This document shows, piece by piece, positions 56,648 through 64,000 of a DNA stretch of 64,000 bases. The notes beneath the pieces were generated by a model that ran no database searches, was not told the origin of the DNA, and was given only the letters and a program-made list of their open reading frames with translations. Position numbers and translations under genes: made by a program. Every line of letters begins with the position of its first letter. The stretch's first letter is position 1. The stretch is from Cryptosporangium phraense (lineage in GTDB: Bacteria > Actinomycetota > Actinomycetes > Mycobacteriales > Cryptosporangiaceae): the NCBI RefSeq assembly GCF_006912135.1, contig NZ_VIRS01000021.1, forward strand, positions 1 through 64,000. The letters run 5' to 3'.

Positions 56648-57017
56648 TGCCCAGGCCCATTCCCCGCAGCAGCGTCGCCCGGTCGTAGTACTCGAGCCAC
56701 TCGGTGACCAGCCCGTCGGCGATCCGCAGGATGCCCACGACCGGCACCTCACCCAGGTGCCCGTTGAACGTGAACCGGTCGACCCGCTCCACGAACACCC
56801 GCCCGTCGATGATCCCGAGGGCCTTGATGTCGAGGTGGATCCAGGTCGCTCCCGACGCCAGCTGCCGGAGCCGCCCGGCGATGGCCTCCTTCCCGACCAG
56901 AGGCTCCTGCATGACGCTGTGCAGCACGGCGTCGTCGGCGAACAGGTCGATCGCGGTGTCCCAGTCGAGGTCGTCCCAGGCCCGGAACATCCGCCGCGCC
57001 ACGTCCACGTCGGTCAT
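56631..57017 (-). CDS. NTF2-fold protein (limonene-epoxide-hydrolase/SnoaL-like)
   Basis: A 128-aa cone-shaped NTF2-fold protein. It has ARRMFRAWDDLDWDTAIDLF at the start and FADDAVLHSVMQEPLVGKEAI, then RVDRFTFNGHLGEVPVVGIL and TEWLEYYDRATL. Asp/Arg residues at these spots recall limonene-1,2-epoxide hydrolase. In catabolic operons such proteins can be epoxide hydrolases, isomerases or hydratases. It overlaps ligase genes on both sides. Exact reaction unknown. Confidence 0.8.
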   Translation of the reverse strand: MTDVDVARRMFRAWDDLDWDTAIDLFADDAVLHSVMQEPLVGKEAIAGRLRQLASGATWIHLDIKALGIIDGRVFVERVDRFTFNGHLGEVPVVGILRIADGLVTEWLEYYDRATLLRGMGLGSDFAE

Positions 57018-58708
57018 GCCGATGCTCCCGTCCGCCGAAGTTCGCGCTTGAGGACCTTGCCGACCGGGTTGCGCGGCAGCGCCTCCTGGATCTCGAGGCG
57101 TTCCGGCAGCTTGTACGAGGCGATCTTCTGATCGCGCAGGTACGCGACCAGCTCGTCGAGGGTCAGCGACGCCCCCGGCGCGAGCACGACGATCGCGGCC
57201 ACCTTCTCGCCGAGCACCTCGTCCGGGTCGCCGACCACCGCGACGTCGGCGACCGCCGGGTGCGCCCCGATCAGTCCCTCGAGCTCGGCCGGGGCGATGT
57301 TCATCCCGCCCCGGATGACCAGGTCCTTGGCCCGGTCGAGGAACCGCAGGAACTGGTTCTCGGCGCCGGCGATCTCGAAGATGTCCCCGGTCTTCAGCAT
57401 CCCGTCCTCGTCGAACGGCGCGCCGCCGTTCAGGTATCCCGCGAAGACGGTCGGCCCGCCCAGATGGAGCTCACCCGGCTTGCCCGGGTCGGTGATGACC
57501 TCGCCGGTCTCGACGTCGACGAGCTTGATCGACACCCACTCCGAGATCCGCGACGACCAGGTGACGCCGGGGGCGCCGTAGCGCGGGAAGAACTGGGCGC
57601 GGTCGGCCGGGTCGGGGAAGTCCTCCGGGCTGGAGAGCAGCCCGATGCCCTCGTTCGACCCGAAGAAGTTGATGACGCTGATCCCGAACCGTTCCTGCCA
57701 GCCGCGGACCATGTCCGGCTGGAGCGGCACCGACCCCGATCCTATTCGGGTGAGCGTGGAGAGGTCCGCCTGTGCCCGCAGACGGGAATCCGAGAGCAGC
57801 AGCCAGAGCATGGCGGGCGGCGCCACCGTGTAGGTGACCCGCTCCTCCGCGATCTGGCGCAGGAACACCCCGAGGTCGAACGGGTGGTGCTGCACCAGCA
57901 GGCAGCCGGTTCGGATCCAGGGCAGGAACATGCCGTTGATGCCGGCCATGTTCACCATCGGGAACGGGTTGAGCAGCACGTCGTCGGCGACCATCCGGGG
58001 CGCGTCGACGGTCGCCCAGCAGATCGCCAGCCAGTCCAGATGGCACCGGGGCACCCCCTTGGGCACGCTCTCCGTCCCCGAGGTCCAGCAGATCGTCAAC
58101 GCGTCGTTGGCGTCGTTCGGGTCCGCCGCCCGATGCGCCTCGACCCGCTCCCGGTCGTCCGCCGACGCGGGAGTCGGACTCCACCCCGCACCCTCGGCGG
58201 GTAAGCCGAACGTCACGACCGCCTCCAGCGAGGGGAGCCGGTCGCGGACCGACTCCACCTCGGCCGCGGGCGACCGGCCGCCGAACGCGGCCGCGGTCAC
58301 GAACGCGCGGAAGGACGCCTGCCGCGCCATCTCGACGACCTCGCGCTCCCGGTACTGCATCGGCAGCGGCGACACGACGACGCCGAGCGTCCACGCGGCC
58401 AGGTACACCTCGGCGAGCTCGATCGTGTTCGGCAGCTGCACCCCGAGCACGTCACCCCGGCGCAGCCCGAGGTCGAGCAGCCGGGCCGCCAGCCAGGTCA
58501 CCTCGGCCTCGAGCTCCGCCCAGGTCAGGCGACGCGGCTCCCCACCCAGCAACGCCACCCGGTTGGCCGGGTCGGCGATCGCCGGGTGGTCGGCCCGCGC
58601 CCCGACCGTGTCGCGGAAGATCTGATCGACGGTTTCCGAGCTCCACCAGCCCCGCGCGACGTAATCCGCGACCTTGGACGCTGGGTGGAGACCACGACTG
58701 ACTGCCAC
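57014..58708 (-). CDS. AMP-forming fatty-acid/aromatic-acid CoA ligase
   Basis: A 564-aa ANL-superfamily ligase. A3 reads CWTSGTESVPKGVPRCH (near 215), a variant of the usual TSGTTGxPKG, with Glu in place of Thr. The adenylate motif is NFFGSNEG (near 343), A7 LKTGDIFE and A8 FLDRAKDLVIRGGMNIAP, and the catalytic Lys is in NPVGKVLKRELR. Good GAAGGAGAG ribosome binding site before the GTG. Directly after the Liv-type binding protein gene, suggesting that the imported compound is a carboxylic acid to be activated. Confidence 0.87.
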   Translation of the reverse strand: MAVSRGLHPASKVADYVARGWWSSETVDQIFRDTVGARADHPAIADPANRVALLGGEPRRLTWAELEAEVTWLAARLLDLGLRRGDVLGVQLPNTIELAEVYLAAWTLGVVVSPLPMQYREREVVEMARQASFRAFVTAAAFGGRSPAAEVESVRDRLPSLEAVVTFGLPAEGAGWSPTPASADDRERVEAHRAADPNDANDALTICWTSGTESVPKGVPRCHLDWLAICWATVDAPRMVADDVLLNPFPMVNMAGINGMFLPWIRTGCLLVQHHPFDLGVFLRQIAEERVTYTVAPPAMLWLLLSDSRLRAQADLSTLTRIGSGSVPLQPDMVRGWQERFGISVINFFGSNEGIGLLSSPEDFPDPADRAQFFPRYGAPGVTWSSRISEWVSIKLVDVETGEVITDPGKPGELHLGGPTVFAGYLNGGAPFDEDGMLKTGDIFEIAGAENQFLRFLDRAKDLVIRGGMNIAPAELEGLIGAHPAVADVAVVGDPDEVLGEKVAAIVVLAPGASLTLDELVAYLRDQKIASYKLPERLEIQEALPRNPVGKVLKRELRRTGASA

Positions 58709-58732
58709 GGCTAGCTCTCCTTCGAGCGAGGA

Positions 58733-60016
58733 TCAGGCGGCGTTCAGAACGTCACCGGACGCGAGGAACCGCTTCTGGTCGGCGTGCCACGTGAACGGCT
58801 GGAACGCCTGGATACCCAGCGACTTCTCCTGCGTCATAGTGAACTTGATCCCGTCGATGAACATCGGCGGCTGGTAATCCTGGGTCCGCGCGGCCTCCAT
58901 GATCGAGAGCCGGGACAGGCCGTCCTTCGCCTTGGCCGCGGACTTGAAGACGTCGATCATCAGGTCGGCGATCGCCCAGCCGTTGAGCGTGTAGGTGTTC
59001 GTCGGCGAGTCGGCCCCGTTCGCGGCGACCTTCTGCAGGTAGTCCTTCACCGCCGGGTCGTCGGCGAAGGCCGCGTCGGCCGGGTCCTTGAGCCAGCGCA
59101 TGATCTGCTGCCCGTCGGCCGCGGCCCCGGCCGGCGCGTAGAGCGTCGCGCCGTCGGCGCAGTTCGACGGCTGGATCACGGTCTCCGGCTTCCAGCCGAC
59201 CCGGCCGATGGCCTGGGTCAGCGCCAGGCAGTCGGTGGTGACCCCGGCGTCGACCAGGATCGGCGCTCCGGACGCCTTCAGCGCGGACGCGGCGGTGTTC
59301 GGGTCGGTCAGCGGAGCTTCCTTGGCGATCGTGAAGTTCGTGCCCTCGATCGCGTTCTTGAATCCGTTCGCGTAACCCTGACCCGACTCGGTCTGGTTCG
59401 CGGCCAGCGCGACCTTCGCCCCCTGCGGGTACTTCTTCTTCAGCCCCTCGACGACGGCCTTCATCTCGACGTCGGCCGACGGCAGGTACTCGGTGGTCCA
59501 CGGGAACTTCGTCGCGTCGCGGTAGGCCGGCACGCTGGCCTGGCCGAACAGCAGCGGGACGCAGGCGTCGTTCTGGGCGTCGGACATCGCGTCGAGCTGA
59601 CCGGAGCCGAACGTGTCGAGCACGTCGACCTTCTCCTTCTCGATCAGCTCGCCGACGTTGGTGCGGGCCCGCTCCGGGTTGAACGCGTCGTCCTTCACGA
59701 CGACCGCGAGCTTGACGCCGCCGACGCCGCCGGCCGCGTTCTCGACCGCGAACCGGGCTTCCATGCCCTCGATGACGTTGCCGACCGCGTCGGCCAGCGG
59801 CCCGGACGTGGCGGCCGACCAGCCGACCTTGAGCGTGCCGGTGATCTTCCTGGTGGCCGCGTCCGGATCGGCGCAGTTCTCGACGTCGATGGAGCCTTTC
59901 TGGGCCGACGCGGCGTCGGCCGGATCGTCGCCGGCGGAACTGTTGCTGCCGCAGGCAGCGAGCGTGCCTGCGGTCACCGCCGCGAGCACGAACGAGGTGA
60001 GGAGTCTGCGCGTCAT
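58733..60016 (-). CDS. ABC transporter substrate-binding lipoprotein (Liv/branched-chain type)
   Basis: A 427-aa type I periplasmic binding protein. The lipoprotein signal is LLTSFVLAAVTAGTLAAC with the lipobox Cys near residue 22. The mature part has the Peripla_BP_6 fold: GTLKVGWSAATSGPLADAVGN, then AARFAVENAAGGV-like helix, the hinge region and ILVDAGVTTDCLALTQAIGR. Ligand of the family ranges from amino acids to aromatic and steroid acids; the adjacent CoA ligase favours an organic acid. GGAAGGAA ribosome binding site. 77 bases separate it from the permease gene. Confidence 0.87.
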   Translation of the reverse strand: MTRRLLTSFVLAAVTAGTLAACGSNSSAGDDPADAASAQKGSIDVENCADPDAATRKITGTLKVGWSAATSGPLADAVGNVIEGMEARFAVENAAGGVGGVKLAVVVKDDAFNPERARTNVGELIEKEKVDVLDTFGSGQLDAMSDAQNDACVPLLFGQASVPAYRDATKFPWTTEYLPSADVEMKAVVEGLKKKYPQGAKVALAANQTESGQGYANGFKNAIEGTNFTIAKEAPLTDPNTAASALKASGAPILVDAGVTTDCLALTQAIGRVGWKPETVIQPSNCADGATLYAPAGAAADGQQIMRWLKDPADAAFADDPAVKDYLQKVAANGADSPTNTYTLNGWAIADLMIDVFKSAAKAKDGLSRLSIMEAARTQDYQPPMFIDGIKFTMTQEKSLGIQAFQPFTWHADQKRFLASGDVLNAA

Positions 60017-60093
60017 TGCGTTCCTTCCGGGGTGGGGGTGCAGCACGCGGGCCGCGCCGGGCGGGGCCCGGGCGGGGAGAGGGGAGAGACGGG

Positions 60094-61164
60094 TCAGCGT
60101 GGGGGCGCCGGATGGTCCTTCGGCACGACGGTCACGACCCGCCGGATCAGGAGCCCGAGCCGGCCGGCGATGCCCTCGGGCATGAGGAAGCACAGCGCGA
60201 TCAGCACCGCGCCGAACAGGACCCCGGACAGCGGGCCGGTCGTGAACGACGCCGTGTAGTAGGGCAGGAAGACGACGGCGAGCGCGCCGATGAGCGGCCC
60301 GAGCTGGGTCGCGACGCCGCCCAGCACCAGGCCGGTGACCAGCTCGATCGCCTTCAGCAGCGTGAACGAGCCGTCCGGCGACAGCGCGCCGATGTACATC
60401 GTGAACAGCGCGCCGGCCAGACCGGTGATCGCGCCCGAGATGCCGAACACCAGGATCTTCGTCCGGGCGATCCCGACGCCGTTCGCGGCCGCGGCGATCT
60501 CGTGGTCGCGGACCGTGCGCATCATCAGCCCGAACCGGCTCCGGATCAGCGATCGGCTGAGGATCATGACCAGGACCAGCACGAACGCCGAGAGCCAGAA
60601 CATCCAGATGCCACGCTGGGCCCGGACCAGCCCGGTCCACTCCGGAGGAGCCAGGTACCGGGACCGGACGACCATGCCGGCCGCGCCGCCGGTCAGCGAC
60701 TCCAGCTTCCGGACGATCTCCGGGAACGCGACCGCGACGGCCAGCGTGACCAGGGCCAGGTACAACCCGTGAATGCGCAGCGACGGCAGCCCGACGAGCA
60801 GCCCGAGGACGAACGTCAGCGCCATCGCGATCGGGATCGTGGCCAGCGGCGCGAACTCCAGCTTCACGATCAGCACGCCGGTCGTGTACGCGCCCAGCCC
60901 GAAGAACGCCGAGTGCCCGATCGAGAGCAGCCCGGTGTAGCCGGTCACCAGGTTCAGCCCGATGATCGCGATCGCCATGATGAAGACGGTCGTGAACTGG
61001 CCCACCCGGAACGGCGCGAGCTGCGAGGCCCAGAGGACGCCCAGCGCGGCGACCGCGATGCACGCGGCCCGGATCGCGTGATGAACCGGCGAGTTCTCGA
61101 CGATGACGTACTTCGTTCGCGGGGCGGCGGCCTGGGGCCGCGCCGCCGGGGCCAGGACAGTCAT
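60094..61164 (-). CDS. Liv-type ABC transporter permease (LivM-like)
   Basis: A 356-aa permease with about ten helices. It has the family blocks GLNLVTGYTGLLSIGHSAFFGLGAYTTG near 70-97 (given here in part: GYTGLLSIGHSAF) and the EAA-like coupling loop GLMMRTVRDHEIAAAANGVG near 205. The N-terminus has an extra 40-residue soluble part. The C-terminal LGLLIRRVVTVVPKD is basic. The ATG overlaps the LivH-like stop by four bases. Confidence 0.9.
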   Translation of the reverse strand: MTVLAPAARPQAAAPRTKYVIVENSPVHHAIRAACIAVAALGVLWASQLAPFRVGQFTTVFIMAIAIIGLNLVTGYTGLLSIGHSAFFGLGAYTTGVLIVKLEFAPLATIPIAMALTFVLGLLVGLPSLRIHGLYLALVTLAVAVAFPEIVRKLESLTGGAAGMVVRSRYLAPPEWTGLVRAQRGIWMFWLSAFVLVLVMILSRSLIRSRFGLMMRTVRDHEIAAAANGVGIARTKILVFGISGAITGLAGALFTMYIGALSPDGSFTLLKAIELVTGLVLGGVATQLGPLIGALAVVFLPYYTASFTTGPLSGVLFGAVLIALCFLMPEGIAGRLGLLIRRVVTVVPKDHPAPPR

Positions 61165-62057
61165 ACGCGCACCGTCCGCTTCGAGCCGAACAGGCCGTTC
61201 GGGCGGATGAACAGGATCGCGACGATGATCAGCAGCGCCGAGGTCTGCTGCAGCTCACCGCCGATGAACGAGACGTAGCCGGAGAGCAGGGCCTCGAGGA
61301 CGCCGATCGTCAGGCCACCGACGACCGCGCCGGGCAGGCTGTCGAGGCCGCCGAACAGGGCCGCGGCCGAGGCGGCGATGAAGATGTGGAACATCGTCGT
61401 CAGGCCCAGTTGCTCAGGCGCCAGCGGCGTGACCAGGACGCCGGCCAGCGCGCCGATCGCCCCGGACAGCCCCCAGCCGACCATCAGGATCCGGCCGGTG
61501 CGCACCCCGGCCAGCGCGGCCGACTCGGGGTTGGCCGCGACCGCACGCATGTGCAGGCCGATCCGCGTCCGCCGGAACAGCAGCGTCATCAGCCCGAGCA
61601 GGACGATCAGCGCCGCCCAGACGCCCAGCGCGTCGCCGTACAGGCGGGCCCCGAACACGCTGACGTAGTCGTCGAGCCCGTTCGGGAACGGCGACGGCAT
61701 GATCTTGGTCTCCGAGCCCCACAACAGACCGGCCAGCGAATTCAGCCCGGTGAACAGGCCGAGCGCGACGATCAGCACGGCCATGTCGTTCTTGCGCTGG
61801 ACCGGCCGGATCAGCAGCCGCTCGATCGCCGCGCCGAGCACGAACCCGACGATCAGCGCGGCGACGATCGCCACCCACACCGGCGCGTCCAGCGTGGTGA
61901 GCCACCAGGCGACGAACGTCGTGAACAGCGCGAGCTCGCCCTGGGCGAAGTTGAGCGTCCCGGTGGCCCGGTAGACGACGACCAGCGCCAGCGCCAGCAG
62001 CGCGTACACGGACCCGTTGGTCAGGCCGGCCAAGAGGCGTTCGACGAAGAGCTCCAT
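61161..62057 (-). CDS. Liv-type ABC transporter permease (LivH-like)
   Basis: A 298-aa permease with about eight helices, containing the LivH hallmarks LLAGLTNGSVYALLALALVV at the N-terminus, TGTLNFAQGELA near 32, the coupling loop RTRIGLHMRAVAANPESAAL near 170 and GGLDSLPGAVVGGLTIG near 235. It pairs with the LivM-like subunit encoded just downstream. Nine bases separate it from the LivF-like gene. Confidence 0.92.
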   Translation of the reverse strand: MELFVERLLAGLTNGSVYALLALALVVVYRATGTLNFAQGELALFTTFVAWWLTTLDAPVWVAIVAALIVGFVLGAAIERLLIRPVQRKNDMAVLIVALGLFTGLNSLAGLLWGSETKIMPSPFPNGLDDYVSVFGARLYGDALGVWAALIVLLGLMTLLFRRTRIGLHMRAVAANPESAALAGVRTGRILMVGWGLSGAIGALAGVLVTPLAPEQLGLTTMFHIFIAASAAALFGGLDSLPGAVVGGLTIGVLEALLSGYVSFIGGELQQTSALLIIVAILFIRPNGLFGSKRTVRV

Positions 62058-62066
62058 GGAGGCCTC

Positions 62067-62765
62067 CTAGTAACCGAGGTAGGCGCCGCGGACGGTGTCG
62101 TCCTCGCGGAACCGCTCGACCGGGCCCTCGGCGGCGATCGTGCCGACCTCGAGCAGATAGACCGTGTCGGCGATGTCCATCGCCAGCTCGGCGTTCTGCT
62201 CGACGATCAGCAGCGCGGTGCCGTCGGTGCGGTTGATGTCGGCGAGCGTCGCGAACAGCTCCTGGACGACGATCGGAGCCAGGCCGAGGCTGGGCTCGTC
62301 GCAGAGCAGCAGGCGCGGGCGGCTCATCAGCGCGCGGGCGACCGCGAGCATCTGCTGCTCACCGCCGGAGAGCGTGCCGGCCCGCTGGTTGGCCCGGCGT
62401 CCCAGGGCCGGGAACGTGGTGATCCACCGTTCGATGTCCTCGTCGACCGAGTCCTTGCGGACCGCGGCCCCGACCCGGAGGTTGTCGAGGACCGAGATGT
62501 CGAGCGTGCCGCGGCCCTGGGGGACCAGGCTGACGCCCTGGCGGACGATCTCGTCGGGACGGCGGCCGAGCGGGGCGCCGTCGATCGTCACGTCGCCGCG
62601 GTGGGAGATCAGGCCGGCCAGCGCGCGCATCGTCGTGGTCTTGCCGGCCCCGTTGGCGCCGAGCACGACGACGACCTGACCGGCGTCGACCTGCATGTCG
62701 AGCCCGTGCAGCACGTCCCGTCCGCCGTAGCCGGCCCGGAGACCGGTCACCTCGAGCAGGCTCAT
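62067..62765 (-). CDS. Liv-type ABC transporter ATP-binding protein (LivF-like)
   Basis: A 232-aa ATPase. Walker A is LGANGAGKTTTM near 35, the LivF-specific VPQGRGTLDISVLDNL, the signature LSGGEQQMLAVARAL near 132 and Walker B LLLCDEPSLGLAP near 155. ATG start, overlapping the LivG-like stop by four bases. Together with the LivG-like ATPase it powers the importer. Confidence 0.93.
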   Translation of the reverse strand: MSLLEVTGLRAGYGGRDVLHGLDMQVDAGQVVVVLGANGAGKTTTMRALAGLISHRGDVTIDGAPLGRRPDEIVRQGVSLVPQGRGTLDISVLDNLRVGAAVRKDSVDEDIERWITTFPALGRRANQRAGTLSGGEQQMLAVARALMSRPRLLLCDEPSLGLAPIVVQELFATLADINRTDGTALLIVEQNAELAMDIADTVYLLEVGTIAAEGPVERFREDDTVRGAYLGY

Positions 62766-63490
62766 CGGGCCTCCCGCGCACCGGTTTTCGGACGGCCGAG
62801 GTAGGCCGCGACCACGGCGTCGTCCTCGCGGACGCCCGCGGGCGTGCCCTCGTAGATCTTCTGGCCGAAGTCGAGCGCGACGACGTGGTCGCTGATGCCG
62901 AGGACCAGTCCCATGTGGTGCTCGACCAGCAGCGCGGCGAAGCCGTAGTCGTCGCGCAGCGAGACGAGCAGCCGACCGAGATCGTCGACCTCGCTGTGGG
63001 TGAGCCCGCCGGCCGGCTCGTCGAGCAGCAGTAAGCGGGGGCGGGCCATCAGCGCCCGAGCCAGTTCGACCCGCTTGAGCGTGCCGAACGGGAGCCCGGC
63101 CGCGGGCTCGAGGGCCACGTCGACCAGGTCGAGCCGCTCCAGGATCTCCCAGGCCCGCGACCGCAGGCCCCGGTTCTTCTGCGAGACGCCCCCGGCCATC
63201 GTGTTCTCGAAGACGCTGAGCGTCGAGAACAGCGCCAGGTTCTGGAACGTCCGGGTGATGCCCTTCTTCGCCAGCCGGTGGGGGGCGATCGTCAGTAGGT
63301 CCTCGCCGTCGAACCGGAGCGTCCCGGCGGTCGGCCGGTAGATCCGGGTGATGCAGTTGAACAGCGTGGTCTTGCCGGCGCCGTTGGGCCCGATCAGGCC
63401 GAGGATCTGGCCCGGCTCCACGCCGAACGTGACCCCGTCGAGGGCGCGCACACCCCCGAAGTGGATGGCGACATCCGTGACGTCGAGCAA
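62762..63490 (-). CDS. Liv-type ABC transporter ATP-binding protein (LivG-like)
   Basis: A 242-aa ATPase. Walker A is IGPNGAGKTTLFN near 33, Q-loop FQNLALF, Walker B LLLLDEPAGGLTHSE near 158. The signature is degenerate, LPFGTLKRVELARAL instead of LSYGQQRRLEIARAL, a change seen in some LivG-like subunits. First gene of the probable nine-gene operon; TTG start with GGGAGG four bases upstream. Promoter hexamers are visible upstream (63538-63567). Confidence 0.92.
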   Translation of the reverse strand: MLDVTDVAIHFGGVRALDGVTFGVEPGQILGLIGPNGAGKTTLFNCITRIYRPTAGTLRFDGEDLLTIAPHRLAKKGITRTFQNLALFSTLSVFENTMAGGVSQKNRGLRSRAWEILERLDLVDVALEPAAGLPFGTLKRVELARALMARPRLLLLDEPAGGLTHSEVDDLGRLLVSLRDDYGFAALLVEHHMGLVLGISDHVVALDFGQKIYEGTPAGVREDDAVVAAYLGRPKTGAREAR

Positions 63491-63537
63491 GTCGCCTCCC
63501 TGGTGACGGTGACACTTCAGTTAACGGTGTGATACGG

Positions 63538-63567
63538 ATTACTACAGGAAGCAGAGCAACTCGTCAA
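63538..63567 (-). promoter_or_regulatory. promoter for the Liv-transporter/CoA-ligase operon
   Basis: On the minus strand -35 TTGACG (63562-63567) is followed after 18 bases by -10-like AGTAAT (63538-63543; four of six consensus bases). A further CAC...GTG symmetric element around GTTAAC lies at about 63512-63528, between the -10 and the start codon, and may be an operator. Confidence 0.55.
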
Positions 63568-63584
63568 CGACTCGGAGGCGGCCC

Positions 63585-64000
63585 GTGGATCCCACCGCGC
63601 TCGATACTTTGCTGGCGAAGCAGGACATCTCTGACCTGCTCGTTCGGTACCTCCGGGCGATCGACCGGGGTGATGTCGCGGCCCTCGAGGCCTGCTATCT
63701 GCCCGGGGCGACCGAGGACCACGGCGGCCTGTTCGAGGGGTCGGCGGCCGACTACGTCGCCTCGATCGCCCGGACGATCACCCACCCCAGGGGCGTCTCC
63801 ACGCACGCGGTCACCAACGTCCTGATCGACGTCGACGGCGACCGGGCCCGGGCCGAGTCGTACGTGCTCGCGTTCGCGCGGGTGCGCCGCCCGGACAAGC
63901 AGATCGGTGACACGCTGACCTCGGCGCGGATGATCGACGACCTCGAGCGGGTCGACGGTCGCTGGGGCATCCGGCACCGGGCGCTGCGCTGGGACTGGAA
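63585..64000 (+). CDS. SnoaL-like (NTF2-fold) protein, incomplete at the right edge
   Basis: An open frame from GTG at 63585, with GGAGG six bases upstream, to the end of the window (138 codons, no stop). The product starts VDPTALDTLLAKQDISDLLV and includes RYLRAIDRGDVAALEACY, then STHAVTNVLIDVDGDRARAE and a C-terminal RWGIRHRALRWDW. This is the SnoaL_4 pattern found in dehydratases and isomerases of aromatic and polyketide catabolism. It is divergent from the Liv/ligase operon and may belong to the same catabolic region. Confidence 0.75.
   Translation, partial: MDPTALDTLLAKQDISDLLVRYLRAIDRGDVAALEACYLPGATEDHGGLFEGSAADYVASIARTITHPRGVSTHAVTNVLIDVDGDRARAESYVLAFARVRRPDKQIGDTLTSARMIDDLERVDGRWGIRHRALRWDW

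Noticed and set aside
1-64000. Mobile elements, CRISPR arrays, tRNA or rRNA genes
   Set aside because: No transposase, integrase, spaced direct-repeat array or recognisable RNA gene was seen on reading through; small structured RNAs cannot be excluded without a covariance search.

Overview
The window is about 72% G+C and dense in genes, with many GTG starts, 4-bp ATGA/GTGA stop-start overlaps, SARP and LuxR-type (LAL) regulators, an F420-type PPOX protein, an MmpS-like fragment and lipid/sterol catabolism genes. All of this points to a chromosome segment of a soil actinomycete (Frankiales/Pseudonocardiales/Cryptosporangium-like; genus not determined). I see no tRNA or rRNA gene, CRISPR array, IS element, integrase or phage gene, and no gene-free stretch longer than about 300 bases.

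Region 1 (1-11 kb) is mixed housekeeping: a PPOX oxidoreductase, a Zn formaldehyde-dehydrogenase-type enzyme, a frameshifted MarR gene, a MarR/MFS/PP2C operon with an operator-like inverted repeat, secreted proteins (DUF4142, glycerophosphodiesterase, PhoX-like), an LpxL-like acyltransferase and a PHP hydrolase. Region 2 (11-21 kb) holds a four-gene ABC exporter plus two-component system, a lipoprotein gene overlapping an FtsH-like membrane protease, a secreted lipase, a winged-helix/membrane-protein pair with direct repeats at its promoter, and a 69-aa protein built of two copies of one 24-aa module.

Region 3 (21.3-28.3 kb) is a divergent lipid/sterol catabolism cluster. One arm encodes an acyl-CoA ligase and two crotonase-fold proteins; the other encodes a DUF35 protein, two Ltp-type (SCP-x) thiolase-like proteins and a TetR regulator. 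Between the arms lies a good sigma-70-like promoter followed by a KstR-type palindrome. Region 4 (28.3-38.3 kb) has membrane and envelope genes, an animal-type heme peroxidase with an apparent CTG start, a 3'-truncated phytanoyl-CoA-dioxygenase-like gene, and a seven-gene operon (VOC protein, small protein, flavin disulfide reductase, MFS, two SDRs, methyltransferase) in which six of the seven genes overlap or abut the next by at most 4 bp.

Region 5 (38.3-50.6 kb) has a LAL regulator, a compact trio including a COG3541 nucleotidyltransferase and a T4-PNKP-like phosphatase (possible nucleic-acid repair), a glucarate-catabolism operon, an NtaA-type flavin monooxygenase and a SARP/AfsR regulator closed by a very long terminator hairpin. 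Region 6 (50.7-64 kb) has a Tat-exported class II cholesterol-oxidase-like protein preceded by a 16-bp palindrome, a MOSC protein next to a cytochrome b/molybdopterin fusion, and a probable nine-gene operon that couples a Liv-type ABC importer to two acyl-CoA ligases, an NTF2-fold protein and a nitronate-monooxygenase-like protein. A SnoaL-like gene runs off the right edge.

Taken together, cholesterol oxidase, KstR-like control, Ltp3/Ltp4/DUF35 homologues, crotonases, CoA ligases and a Liv importer suggest that part of this window serves uptake and breakdown of sterols or related carboxylic acids. The KstR assignment and the substrates are inferences.
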